Assembly: GCF_040802235.1 (NCBI RefSeq)
Contig: NC_133163.1
Location: 69,057,501 to 69,121,500, forward strand
Source of the DNA: Manis javanica
Lineage: Eukaryota > Chordata > Mammalia > Pholidota > Manidae
DNA length: 64,000 nt
Reading direction: 5' to 3'
The translations under genes were made by a program, and so were the position numbers. Below are positions 47,046-59,634 of the stretch, piece after piece. Within the stretch, counting starts at the first letter, position 1, and the number at the start of each line of letters is the position of its first letter. The notes beneath the pieces were generated by a model. That model saw only the letters and a program-made list of their open reading frames with translations, made no database searches and had not been told where the DNA came from.

Positions 47046-48069
47046 ATAACAGCTATTGGAAGATATCTGCAGTATTGCCTTTGAAATGAGGCAAATTTTG
47101 AACTAGCTGATGAGAACCAAGGAGAAATATTAATACTCCCTTGCAGTAGCAAATGTAATACTGTAACAAAAACTAGTTACCGGCTGTTCTCAGACATTCT
47201 TCCAAAGTACACAGCAGGCAGAGGAAGGACAGATCAGGTTTGGAATTGAAGTAGGAAGGAATTAATAGTATCAGGGACTGTAGTCTATAGTAGAGTGACT
47301 ATACAACCCTATTTACTCAGAACAGCCCAATTTTACAACTATTGTCCCAACTTAATTATTGACTATGTCCCCTTTCATTCTCAAAAGTGTTCCTTGAATG
47401 AAAAATCCTATGGTTAGCTGAAGTCTAGGATGCTAAAGAGCTATCCATGGACTTCCTACAAGCCAGTGAAGAGCAAATGGAGATTCCCTGGTAGTTTTGT
47501 ACCACATTACTTGCTACTTTTAAATGCAGAACAATTTAGAATGTTTCCAAAGGCATCAGTCTCAAAGGGATGGACAGAGACTTTTCCACCAGCTGGTTCA
47601 GTGACTCTGCAATAAGCAATCATCCAGGGAACTCAGCCTGAGCTCCTGTGAAAGTATTTGGCATAAAGGAACTAACACTGCTACTTCTGATGCAAGAACA
47701 GTGTGTACTTCACTGAATCATCAAGTCAAACCAAAGATGGAAGGAGTCCCAGAATGCCAGCTGTGCTAGGTTCCTGCTTTAGAAAGCTAAAGACAAAAAC
47801 TTGATCTGGTCTATAAGGGCATTTCTGTGACACAAAGGTAAAATAGATCATGTGAAGTCTACATTACATGAACAAGCCACAGAACCGTATGGCAGGCTTC
47901 TGCTAGATTTGTAGATATGTGTATAATAATTTCTCATTTTTATGTAGACTTCTTCCAGCTCTGAGTTTAGAGAGAAATCTTTAAAAATAGACTTAAGTTT
48001 TCTCTGATAAACTCTGTTATGATTTTTATCATTAGCAGAATTAGTGTAGTAGTTAACTAGCACAAGTGC

Positions 48070-48275
48070 TTGCTTGGAATTTTACATATATCAGCTAATC
48101 CCTGTAAATACTCTACAAAGTAGATTCTTTTACTGTTCCTATTGTACAGATGATAAACATGGGTCTGAGTGAGGTTAAGTAACTTATTCAAGATTAACTA
48201 AATAGTAGAATTGAAGTGGGATTCAAACCTAGGCCTGCAAACTGCAAAGCCTGAGTCACTGTGCTCTCCTCTTCA
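48070..48275 (-). repeat. MIR SINE
   Basis: Antisense MIR: ACTCTACAAAGTAGATTCTT, GAGTGAGGTTAAGTAACTTA, GGATTCAAACCTAGGCCTGC, GAGTCACTGTGCTCTC. Confidence 0.88.
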
Positions 48276-48559
48276 AATAATGCTATTATTTTAGTACACA
48301 GTGGTGTGATTGAACAGTGTGTTAAATTATTAAAATAAAGTAAAGGTAAGCTCTATTCCCAAAGAGCTTATAATCTAATTTTTTCCTACTAGCTAAACTA
48401 AATCAAACTTATCCATCAAAAGACTAAAGAGAAGTTTCATATCTTTAATAGTATCACTTTTTAATTTAAGATCCCTTTATCTTGTTTTAGCTTATTTTCA
48501 TAATTAACAATTTTTTCTTAAATCCTTTGTACAATATCACCAGTAATAATCATAGCAAA

Positions 48560-48790
48560 TATGTATATGTGTGTGTGCATAAATGTGTAAAATCTGCAGG
48601 CTGCGTTCTAAGTGCTTCGCATACTTTGTCGTAGACTCATTTAGTCCTCTTCAGTTGCCCTCATTTTTCAGATGAGAAAACTGATATAACAAATAGATGA
48701 AATAATTTGTCTTACATGTTGTGAGTGGAAGAGATAGGATTCAACCATAGACCTTCTATCTCCAGAATGTGCATGTAACCACTGGATCGT
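48560..48790 (-). repeat. MIR SINE
   Basis: Antisense MIR: GTTCTAAGTGCTTCGCATAC, CTCATTTTTCAGATGAGAAA, GGATTCAACCATAGACC, AACCACTGGATCG. It is a second copy about 290 bp from the previous one, in the same orientation. Confidence 0.85.
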
Positions 48791-50439
48791 CTCTTTCATT
48801 CTATGTAAATTGATTAATAAATGATTTTCTCCACTTTCAGAGTACTTTTTTTTTAAGACAAATCAATTAGAGAAAGGTTTTGATTTTCTGCTTTCTAGCA
48901 TAAAGCATGCTGGTTCACAGTGAGTGGATCTAAGCCTATTTAAAGAAATAAAAATCACTAGGTCTCAGACTTCAATATAGTAGTGACATGACCAAAATTT
49001 CTTTTTCCTCTATCTTTAGCTATGTAGACTTCAGAGCTAATAACGTCCATGGAACATAAATTTTATTATTTTTTCCACTTAAACTACAGAGAGTGATATT
49101 TAAAAAATAATTTTAATGTGTTCTCCTCTTTTGTACTTTTCTGCAAATGATCTCTTTCCAGTAGAGCCAGGAAATAATCTGCAGAAAAGGGAATGAACAG
49201 AAAAAGAGGAATAGGAAATAAGAAATATAATAACAAAATTCAGAGAGAAAAAAAGATTTTTGGCTATGATATCCAAAATAAGATTTTTATTCCAAAATAT
49301 GTTTGAAAGCTATTTTTAAGTTTTAAAGTAGGTTTGAACCAAGATTTAAGAGATAGAGAAGATTTTTCATAATATTTTTATTTTATCTCTTGACTTTTCA
49401 TGGGACAGGCCTGCCACTTGGCCACAGAGTTTAAGGGACAAAGGGACTGTGAACAGATTTACCCCTTCTGGCACTTGTGGATTATGGGGAGAAGAAGAAA
49501 GACACAGCAAGGCTAGGGAGGAGGTCAGACATGGATCTTCTTTCTTCTTCAGAATTAAATGAACTAAGAACACTTGTTAAAAAATTTAAGAATACTATAC
49601 CCTTTATAATATTACCATACAAAATACTGAAATATGGATTTTATCAGCCATCCAGACTCTGTGGAGTTTCTACCCAGTGTCCCATTTGGTAAGAAATGAA
49701 ATTGAAGTCTTTCCTTATGCCAATAGGAGAATTCCACAGCAAAGAAACTTGTAGCACTGCACGGAAATTGAGGAGGGGCCTTAACGTCATTTTTAGCTGC
49801 TGCATAATATGGAAAGTACTCAAGACTTACAATTACATTTGGATAAGGACAAAGAAGTTAGTTAAATTGATACTTAGAAACCTACATGTGGACCAATGTG
49901 ATGAAATTCAGAATAACCCCACAACATAGGCAGTGGTGTGGCCATCATAGATCAGGAATGAATGGAAGATGTGACATGGAATTGGAGAGGTCTACAACAA
50001 TAGCAAAAGGTAAGGTGGGACTTGGTTTGGCCAGGGAGAAATCATGGGTCTTGATGAAGACAAGACACAAGATCATGAGTTACACCAGTGGCAGAATTCA
50101 GTAACGCAGGCTGACCAATGCCCAGAAATGGTACTACCTGGACTCAGTCAGCCCCAATCTAGAGAGGAGATAGACTAACCATTCCTAGCCAATCCATAGA
50201 AGCTTCAGAGAACTCCAGATCAGAAGGATCTAGCTGTACTACTTCTAATAATCTTAGCCTCCACCATGCAGAGGAAAGTTTGTCCTCAAGATCTCACTAA
50301 AAAAAAAAAATGAACATTTACCTGATTCAACAAATCATAAATAAAACACATACTTAAAAAAACTAAATTATATATTGGAATAGATTAAGCTCATAGATTT
50401 GAGGAAAATACAAGTTTTTAAACTTTTTTCTCTTCAACA

Positions 50440-51492
50440 CCCAGCAAAGGTTGGACCACATAGAAAAATCATATCATCTCTAGAAATAGAATTTTTTAAA
50501 AAGACTCCACAGTTCCCAGAACACATGAATATAGTAAAACTGAACTAAAATTAAAATATAACTTGGCAAAATTTTTTAAATGTAGATAAAGTAGTATTAG
50601 AGGGAAATATATAACACTGAATGCATGCATTAGAAAAGAAGTTTGCAATCATCTAAGCTTCCACCTAATGAAACTAGAAAAAGAAAAGCAAACTTAATTC
50701 AAACAAATTGAGGAAAATAATGAAAATTAGAGCATAAATCAAAGACTAATTGGAATTTAAAACCAAATCACCTTTATTAACAGCAAAAAAAACCACAAAA
50801 ACACTTAAGTATAAACCAAAGAAGTGCTAAAGATCTATATGATGAAAACTACAAAATGCTGTTGAAAGAAAAAGGAAATAAATAAATTGAGAAATATTCC
50901 ATCTTCATGGGTCAGAATACTCAATACTGTCAAGGTATCAGTCAGTTCTTCCTAACTTGATCTATAACTGCATATTATAGATCTATGATCTCAAGTCAAA
51001 AATCCAGCAAATTATTTTGTGGATATCAACAAGTATTTCTAAAGTTTGTGTGGAAAGTCAAAAGACTTTAGAATAGCCAATTCAATACTGAAGATCAAAG
51101 TCAGAGGTTTGAGATTATCTGACTTCAGGATTTACTATAAAACTATAGTGATCAAGACAATATGGTATTTATGAAAGAATAGACAAGTAGATCAATATAA
51201 CATGATAGAGAGTCTAGAAATAGACCCACACAAATATATTAAACTGACATTTGACAAAGGAGAAAAGGCAGTTCGGTCAAGAAATGATACTGTTTGCAAT
51301 AAATGGTGCTGAACAGCTAGATAGTCACATTTTCTAAAAAATTGATCTAGACTTGGAACTTTCACAAAAATTAATTCAAAATGAATCATAGATCCAAATG
51401 TAAAATGCAAAACTGTAAAACTCCCAGAAGAAAACAAAGGAGAAAACATAGATGATTTTGGATTTGGCAGTAACTTTTTGGATACAACATGA
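50440..51492 (+). mobile_element. Old L1 ORF2 fragment
   Basis: Diverged ORF2 sequence is seen in frame pieces: a block like AGAGGGAAATATATAACACTGAATGC, then the C-terminal half of the reverse transcriptase region (TATGATGAAAACTACAAAATGC, AATTTGGTA-like, TTGACAAAGGAGAAAAGGCAG). It has many stops and indels. It ends abruptly at the short repeat near 51493, without an L1 3'UTR or tail. Confidence 0.8.
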
Positions 51493-51615
51493 AAACATTG
51501 ACAGGAGCTAGAGACTAATCACACAAGACAGGTATGGGAGAAGTCAAAGATGATTCCAAGCTCATACACAAAAGCTATTCTCAAAACTTTCTTGTGCTTA
51601 GCCTACATTTAACAC
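51493..51615. repeat. Partial duplicate of 53706-53818
   Basis: Both copies share GACAGGA, GGAGAAGTCAAAGATGATTC, CACAAAAG and CCTACATTTAACA in register. See findings. Confidence 0.75.
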
Positions 51616-51759
51616 TTCAGGGCTTTTTAACTCATTTCTTTTCACTGAAAATTATATTCCATTGTCTGGATATACCCTCTTCAGTTTTTAAAGAGTTATA
51701 TCAATATATCTGTGGTTTTCCTGCACTGAGTTTTATAAGAAAGGAATAACAATGTACAT

Positions 51760-52099
51760 CACCTTCTACTTGTTTTTAAAATTCAACATTGTTACTAGTC
51801 ATCATTTCTGTGTAGTTGTTCATTTTTACTGCACTGTAATATTCCACTATATGAACACAATTTATCTATTTTTCTTGATAGAAATCTGGGAGATTTATAT
51901 TTGTCATCAATTCTGAAGAATTCTCAGATACTATCCATGTAAATTAGCTGTCATTCATTCTCTATTTTTCTAAGATTTCAATTAATTATATGATGTAGTC
52001 TCATTCTATCCTGTGTATTTGAAACATCGCTCATATTTTTTTTTGGATTTGCATGTCATCCTTGCGCAGGGGCCATGCTAATCTTCTCTGTATCGTTCT

Positions 52100-52131
<32 letters not shown>

Positions 52132-53050
52132 ACATCATTCATATTTTTCATCTTCTTGTTTTCTGTACTGCATTCCAGATAATTTCTTCAGATCTATTTT
52201 CCCACCCACTAATTCTTACTTCAGCTTAATCTAATCTATTAAACATGCCCCTTTGTTTTTTAGCCTCAAAGTTATATTTTCTAAATATAAATTTGGTCCC
52301 TTTTCAAATACCTGCTTATGTTTTTGTTATTCTTTTGTACATTTGTAATTGCCTCTTCATTTTCTTAAACATTTCATTTTAGAAATTTTATGTTTTGGGC
52401 TTTAGAATATCAATATCGGAAATCCTTGGTCATGGATCTGCTATTTGTTGTTTCCGCCGATTCACACATGATGGCTTGTTTGCTTGCATGCTTAGGGATC
52501 TTTGTTTAAGAGCTCATGTTTGTTTGATCTTAATTTGTGAGAATCTTGGATACCTCTATGAAACCAAAACAGGTTGTGAGCATTCAGCTTCTCCTAGTAG
52601 AACTAATTGTATTTCTTTCTTTCTACTGTTGAAATCTAAGTTTCTTCACAGAATAAACCCTGTCTTCTTTCATACCTTAAATTAGCATTTAATTATTTAA
52701 ATGGGTATTACCAACCTGAGATCACTTCAGGTTTTTTCTGGTATACCTTTATAATACAAGAGTCTAAGTTTCAGGTCCCCTTTCTTGAAGTTAGTCCCTA
52801 AAGGCAAGGCGACTATCAACCTGAAGCTACCTAAGCTGCTTTCTTCTTGCACAGGCTAATGCAAAAGCCTGTGTTCCTCAATCCTTCCTTGAGGCTTGCT
52901 CAAGACTTTTCTGATGGCAATGCTAATATTGGCATTTGCCTTTAGGGACTAAAGCCTCATGGTTCTTGCTTACTGTTTGCTGACTCCACAGTCAATTCAG
53001 TAAACAGATTTTTTCCCCTATAGCAGGCACCCTTGTAATTCTTTTATTTC
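51760..53050 (-). mobile_element. Old L1M segment in antisense
   Basis: 51760-51905 resembles the antisense of an L1 ORF2 end (GTAATATTCCACTATATGAAC, then AATTTATCTATTTTTCTTGAT). 52155-53050 resembles an L1M antisense untranslated block (TTTCTGTACTGCATTCCAG, GCATTTCA-type, CTTGGTCATGGATCTGCTATTTGTTG). A U6 retropseudogene sits inside. Subfamily and exact edges are uncertain. Confidence 0.55.
52044..52131 (-). pseudogene. U6 snRNA retropseudogene, 3'-truncated
   Basis: The minus strand matches U6 from its 5' end through GACATGCAAATCC, about 88 nt, then A9. TCATATTTTT at 52031-52040 and 52139-52148 forms a 10-bp target-site duplication. It is inserted in an old antisense L1M segment. The ACAGAGA box is intact, but the 3' end is missing. 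Confidence 0.92.
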
Positions 53051-53319
53051 AGCAATGCATAGAAACCTGTTTTATCAAGAATGTGGTTGTTTTATAGCAG
53101 AAAGTTCCTTTGGACTATTTTGGGTCATAATTTAATACCTGGTCTTGGGATGTGCAGTTTTAAAAAGCTCTTTCCAATACTTTACTTAGGCACAATAAGA
53201 CCTGAGAACCAGTGATACAGATTAGGCATGACAATGAATGGCATGTTCCAGCAATGGTGTGTGTTCCAGTCTGACTGAACCCCGGACTATGTAAGAGAAA
53301 ATAATAAACTAAAGATGTT

Positions 53320-53830
53320 GAATAGATACAGAGGCTTAAAAACTTTAAATGTAATTCTAAAGAGTTTGGAATTTTTCTGGCTACAGAAATTAATAGAAGT
53401 GTTTAAAACATAAAAGCTATATTTAAAATTTTGTGTTCTAGAAAGATCATTTAGTATTGTGAAAGAAGGCTTAGAGAAGATAGAGACCAGAGGCAGAGAG
53501 GTCAGTTTTTCTCACCTTTGGCTACACTTTAGAATTACCTTGCGAACTTCAAAAAAGTACTAATGTGTGGGTATACTGAATCAGTGGTTCTATTGTGCCA
53601 CAAAGGTTATAAACCACTAAACTAAAAGGCTTTAGTCCACATAAGATATGACAAGGAAAGAGGCAGTGAGAATCAAGAGGAAAGGCAAACTGAGGAAGCA
53701 CTGACAGGACTTGGAGACTATCACACAGGAGAGGTGCTGGAGAAGTCAAAGATGATTCTAAGGTCACACACAAAAGTTATTAGCAAGGTTCTCTTGAGTT
53801 TGACCTACATTTAACATTTTATTTGCCATG
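53320..53830. repeat. Ancient mammalian repeat with nested MER5-like element
   Basis: TCTAGAAAGATCATTTAG and CACTGACAGGACTTGGAGAC, then GTCAAAGATGATTCTAAGG, belong to the same family as 5190-6290. A MER5-like DNA transposon copy occupies about 53501-53625. Confidence 0.45.
53501..53625 (+). mobile_element. MER5-like nonautonomous hAT element
   Basis: TTTTCTCACCTTTGGCTACACT, TTAGAATTACCTTGCGA, ATACTGAATCAGTGGTTCT and the inverted end TTATAAACCACTA follow MER5 structure. Confidence 0.6.
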
Positions 53831-53834
53831 GCAA

Positions 53835-56330
53835 TAAATGGATACATCCTTCTAAAGTGTTGCTTCCAAGCTGGTTCATAAGCGATGCCTTTAGAAGGCC
53901 CACTTAAGCACTCTCTGAGATCAGCTGCTTCTAGATGATGCAGAATATAATAAAACCAGTGGATCTATGATAATGAGCCCTCTCCCACATCTCTGCTTTA
54001 AAGTAGGCTTCCTGGTCAAATGCTATACTGTATGTGATTCCATAGTTCTTATATAGTGGTATTGCCTGAGTCTCTGAGGGCAGGAAAGGCAAAACAAATA
54101 CCTGGATTAGCTATCCATCCCTGGAAAATGAACTGCTGATTTCCCCATGATGGAGGGGGCCCAGTGTAGTTGATTTGCCATCATGTGACCAATCAGTCTC
54201 CTCAGGGAATAGTGACATATCAAGGGCTTAACACTGGTCTTTGTTGATACTGGATATCCAGAAGCAATAATAGCTACATTAACTTTAGTAAGAAGTATGT
54301 GCTTTGGGGCCATTATATGTAGCCTCTACCTCTGTCACTGTGGACAGTCCATTCATGTGCCTATGTTACCAGTTCTAGAGCAATGAATGACAAAGACTGG
54401 ATCAACTGGATGAGTTATTTTGTCTACTTTGTATCTCAGTGCCTCCTTGATATTAAGTTAGATGCTTTCTGATGGGCATTAACATGAGATTCAAGAAACT
54501 TCCCACTCATGCCCACAATCATATATCCATTTACATGCCTCTCCTTCAGACCTCTCAACTCCAGCTTTTTAAATCATTCCACAGAGTCAGGTCATTGTTC
54601 CAAAATCTTCACATTCTCACCTCAGATCACTTATTCCATACAAAGCAAATGCAAGGTACATGGCTCATAGTTCTGCCCACTGAGGAAGTATTTCTTCTCT
54701 CTTTCTCAAGGCCACCTCTGAATGTTGCTATATTGCAGCTACTGTCTATTTTCAACTTACACTCGCATACCAAGCCAACTCACGTCTAAACTATTTTTCT
54801 CCTCCTTTGGCTGGTGGTATGAACATCCCCTCCCCATATAGCTGTAGATGAAGGCTGGAATATGGGCAACTCTGGTGCAACTGTCCAACTGTGGTGGTTA
54901 GCAAAGAAGTCTAATCTACTCACTCATGCGGCTTTCTTGTGCCTCTACTCATATTCAGCCTCAGTTCCAGGTATACTGTTTCCAACTTATGATGGACTGA
55001 TTCTAGGCTCATCTTGTTTTGTGACTTAACAGGTCCAGTGGAGCTCAAATCATAATGGGCAATTCCAGATGCATGGTCATTTAATGCCCCAGGGTCAACT
55101 GCTCTGTTTCTACCAGGATGCAGTAACATGACAGGAAATATTTCTCAATAGGCATATAATTTTCTACCATGAATTATAATATCTTACCTCACAATCCCAG
55201 GACTGCATATGATTTTATTCCTTGGCTTTCCATAAACTCCACACTGCATTTTACTACTAACACCTCCAAAATCATAGATGCTGCCTGCCAGATCACTTGA
55301 CACAAGTGGCAGGGTAGCTTGTACCACAGTTTGAAGCCATTATACAACCCCTAATGCTCTAGATTCCACGCAGAGTTCTTCTATGTCACCCAGCATACAG
55401 ACCAGAGAAATATACCTATATTGCTTCTAGAACCAAAGAGGCTTACTAGGAGATGTGCTTCCTACTTTGTGGTAGGGGGAGCAAGATTCCAGAATTTGTT
55501 TTCCTCTTTGGAGGAGAATTGTGGCATTCTCCTGACCCGTATACACCCAAAGTCTTCACTGAAGTAGTCCCTGAATCTTCATAGAGTTTACCTCCCACCC
55601 TCTGGGATATAAATGTCTTACCAAGGTCTCTTGTTACTATCTCTTTATCTGAACCAATAAGTAGGATGTCATTAATGTAATTTTTCAGCATGATATTCCG
55701 CAATATTTTTGGATTATATTGTGCCAGTGGGTGGGAGAATTCATATTGCACTGAAGCAACACTGTAAGTTAGTATTTCTGCCCAATACAGATGAATACAA
55801 GCTATGTATGATTTTCTTTGAAAATTATAATAGGAAAGGATGTGTTTATTCATTTTTTTAGCCACATAACATATATTTGAGGCATTATTCATTTATTCTA
55901 ACAATGATACCAATTCCAGCCCAGCTCTACAGTCATTCTTCAGCACCTTTCCAGTTTCTATAAGGCCAACTTACTCAATTAAATAGTTATTGAAAGGAAC
56001 AACTACACCTGCATCCTTGAGGCCTTTAATTGTTGAATTAACCTCTACCCTCTCCCACAGAGTATGATATTGTTTTTAGTTTACTATCTTGACAGGGAGA
56101 GTTGGAGGGCATGGAATGTTTCAGAGGTTTCTACTTAGCCTTCTCCACTGTTACATCTCTTGTCATATAGTCCAAAGAACAAAAGTGAGGATTACTCCAC
56201 CTGAGAAGTATATCAATTTGAATTATACATTCAGAGACTTGCAAATTGAGGACTAAGTGGGCCCACAAATATAGTGGAACCACTATGAGTTGAACTTTAA
56301 GCCACAAGTCCATTTATTACATGCCACCCT
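53835..56330 (-). pseudogene. ERV-L-type pol remnant (protease to integrase), antisense
   Basis: Read on the minus strand, conserved retroviral pol blocks occur in the correct order but with many stops and frame changes. They are a protease C-terminus (near 56300-56130, IDILLRWSNPH), reverse transcriptase (frame 55892-55446, with YINDILL at the active site and the following KTFISQRVGGKLY block), an RNase H-like stretch (near 55150-54950, with MPIEKYFLSCY and LVETEQLTLGH), and integrase-like sequence (frame 54313-54107). The order and residue patterns fit ERV-L (class III). The YxDD box reads YIND, so the catalytic Asp is lost in addition to the stops. No LTR, gag or env is recognised at either end. 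Confidence 0.75.
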
Positions 56331-56658
56331 TAAGTCTCCACTCCAAAAGGAAAACCTTAAAGATGAAACTTTAAGCTTCCAAATATCATTGTCAACTCAT
56401 ACCCTATATAATATTCCACAAAATGTCCACATATTCTGATTTCTCCAGTGTCCAGTCACCCAAGTAAATTGCCAGAGATCTCTCTTCAATGGAAAACAAC
56501 AGAACCCTGTTTCTACAATATAGCATCCACAATGTAGACCACCATGTTATTAAAAAATTACTAGATACAAAAAATGACCAAGAATGAATGGCAAAAATAG
56601 TCAATAGAAACAGACTACAAGGTGAGTCAAACATTGGAGTCAATAGACAATGACTTTT

Positions 56659-56855
56659 TTTTTTGGTATCATTAATCTACAATTACATGAAGAACATTAT
56701 GTTTACTAGGCTCCCCCCTTCACCAAGTCCCCGCCACATACCCCTTCACAGTCACTCTCCATCAGTGTAGTAAGACGCTGTAAAATCACTACTTGTCTTC
56801 TCTGTGTTGCACAGCCCTCCCCATACCCCCCCACACTATACATGCTAATCATAAT
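56659..56855 (-). mobile_element. 5'-truncated young L1 3'UTR insertion
   Basis: The reverse complement matches the 3'UTR end of the full-length L1 at 40920-41111 (GTGTTGCACAGCCCTCCCCAT, CACTACTTGTC, TCATTAATCTAC blocks) and begins with a T run, the antisense tail. TAGACAATGACTTTT at 56644-56658 and 56856-56870 is the target-site duplication. Confidence 0.92.
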
Positions 56856-56870
56856 TAGACAATGACTTTT

Positions 56871-57744
56871 AAGCAATTATTATTACAGAGTTCAAGAACT
56901 TAAAGGATAAAGTATGGTCATGAGTAAACAGATTGAGATCTCAGCAGAGAAATAAGAGCTATAAGGAATTACAATTCTAAAGTTGAACAGTACAGTATCT
57001 GAAATTTTTAAAACCCTGTATGAGGTACAATATTATAGATGGCAGGAAAGAGGTTCATTGAACTTTAAGACAGAGTGATAGTAAATTCTTTCATCTTAAT
57101 TGCTGCTAGTATTCTAAAAGATATTTTCCTCCTTCACATTAACTTTGAATCCAATAGAGATGTCCTAGTAGAAAAAAATCAAAGCAGTTTATTTTTTACA
57201 TAAGCACACACACATACACACACTCAAAGGGTAAAAGTATTTGTTTATATTATTTCAATAAAAAATTATCTGGTCTATTTATTATTTTTTTCCATTTCTG
57301 TTTATTTCAACAATGTCAAATATATATTTTCATTTAAATATACAAAAATGTGGAAAAATAAAGAGAAGAAAATATCACTACCAAGAGGTAATGTCAGTTA
57401 ACATGTTACATTTTGATAGATTTTTTTACACTTTTTTGTCTAAACAAATGCAATTGTATTATTTTTACCAAAGTAGGATAATTGTGCAAATAAAATTATC
57501 AACTGCTTTTCATTAATATTTTTTCATGATCATTTTCGGGTCATTAAGCATTCTTTTAAAATACTTTTAGTAGCTGTATATGTCTATATCAGAAACTATA
57601 CAACCTTTCCTCTATGTTGAAAACATGAGTTAATTTCATTTTTCAGTATTCTAAGTAGCACTGTAATTTAGTGGCATATAAATCTCTCTGAATTTCTTCC
57701 TGTATATTTAGAGAACTTAGAATTGGGATTAATTATAGAATTCT
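56871..57744. other. AT-rich intergenic DNA
   Basis: Nothing recognised apart from a short CA-rich run near 57207. Confidence 0.35.
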
Positions 57745-58103
57745 ATTAGTTTGGTAGGGCTTCCATAACAAAATATCACAGTCTGGGTGGCTTAAACAAC
57801 AAATTTACTGTCTCACGGTGTGGGAAGCTGGAAGTCTGAGATCCAAGCGTCAGCACAGTTGGTTTCTTCTGAGGGGTCTAAAGGAAGGATCTGTTCTGGG
57901 CCTCTCTCTTTGGCTTGTAGATAGATGGCAGTCTTCTCCCTGTGTCATCACATCATCTTTCCTCTGTACGTGTCCAAATTTCCTCTTCTCATAAGGATAT
58001 CAATCCTATTGGATTAGGGCCAACTGATGATGATGTTATTTTAATTACCTCTTTGAAGATCCTATCTCTAAATATAGTCACATTCTGAGGAACTGAGGAT
58101 TGA
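57745..58103 (+). repeat. Medium-reiterated mammalian repeat (family A)
   Basis: TTTGGTAGGGCTTCCATAAC, GGGTGGCTTAAACAACAAAT, GCAGTCTTCTCCCTGTGTCA and CTAAATATAGTCACATTCTG match the copy at 8195-8625. It is cut at its 3' side by the L1 at 58104. Confidence 0.75.
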
Positions 58104-59016
58104 ATAGACATTTTTCAAGAGAAGACATACAGATGGCCAAAAGGCACATGAAAAGATGCTCAGCATCACTAATCATCAGGGAAATGCAAATCAAAACCAC
58201 AATGAGCTGTCGCCGTACACCAGTCAGAATGGCTACTACCCAAAATACAAGAAATAACAAGTGTTAGGATGTGGGGAAAAGGGAACCTTCCTACACTGCT
58301 GGCGGGAATGCAAATTGGTCCAATCACTGTGGAAAACAATATGGATGTTCCTCAAAAAACTAAAAATAGAAATACCTTATGACCCAGCAATTCCATTTTT
58401 TGGAATTTATCCGAAGAAAGCAAAATCACTAATTCAGAAAGATATATGCACACCTATGTTCACTGCAGCTTTGTTTACAATAGCTAAGATAAGGAAGCAA
58501 CCCAAGTTCCCATTAATAGATGAATAGATAAAGAAGATGTGGTATATGTATGCTATGGAATATTACTCAGCTATAAAAAAGAAGGAAATTTTGCCATCTG
58601 TAACAATGTGGATGAACCTAGAGGGTATCATGTTAAGTGAAATAAGTCAAAGAAAGATAAATACCATATTTCATTTATATGTGGAATTTTTAAAAAAAGA
58701 AATAGACCCATAAACACTGAAAACAGATAGTAGATTACCATAGGGAAGGGTTTGGGGGAATTGGTGAAATAGGTGAAGGGGATAAAGAAGTACAAACTTC
58801 AAATTACAAAGTAAATTAGTCATAAGAATGGAAGTACAACATAGAAAATATAACCAATAATACTGTAATATCTTGGTATTGTAACAGAGGGTAACTACAC
58901 TTACCATGATAGGGATTTAATAATATCTATAATTATCAGGTCACATGTTGCATATCTGAAACCAATATACTATTGCATAGCAACTATATTCCAATAAAAA
59001 AGAAAAGCAAAAAAAC
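58104..59016 (+). mobile_element. Older 5'-truncated L1
   Basis: It begins in the ORF2 C-terminal region (GAATAGACATTTTTCAAGAG), includes the zinc knuckle with altered codons, a frame 58261-58527, a 3'UTR and an interrupted A tail after CCAATAAAAA. It abuts the medium-reiterated repeat that ends at about 58103. ORF2 has stops. Confidence 0.9.
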
Positions 59017-59634
59017 TATCTTAAAATATATATACAATATACTTCACCAGTATGTTACAGCTTTTTACAGATGAGATACTTTACATCAACTTTTCAAATG
59101 TTTCTTCTGTCATACTTTGAAATGCTGCTTGCAATCAGGCAATAACTGAAAGGCAACTAAAGAGGTCCAACACAGCTGCTAGAATAATCTTCTATAAATA
59201 TTGTTTAGATAACATCATTCCCTCTCTTAGAAAGCTACAGTGGCTTTCAACTTCTTTTTGTTCCAAATATGGTCTTCTAAAATATTTGCTACAAGGTTTG
59301 GAAAAATTCATACCCACCTATCAAGGCTGTTGTGGGGTTTTTTTTGCCTAATGATTCACAGTCGAATTTTCCATTCTATCAAGTAACTGATAACTAGCTT
59401 CCAGGTATGTGTGTTGCACTCTCATGGTTGACTTTTGGCTTAGTTATCACTATCAACCAAAACCCCTTTTCTATAAGATCAAACCCTTTCTTTCCACTAA
59501 AATTATTTTCTAAAACTTGCCTACACCACAATGTCTCTTTAAAAAAATTTTTTTTTTCATCAAAATACTCCAACAGATCCTAGCACTTACATTTTTCCGA
59601 GATCTCATTTGCCCTTTCAAAAATGTAATCCTTT
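59017..59634. other. AT-rich spacer between two L1 fragments
   Basis: Nothing recognised. Confidence 0.35.

Larger units (their letters stand above)
47046..50439. other. Intergenic DNA
   Basis: Two MIR copies are listed separately. A faint L2-like tail lies near 48340-48380. 49470-50150 is more complex but unassigned. Confidence 0.35.
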
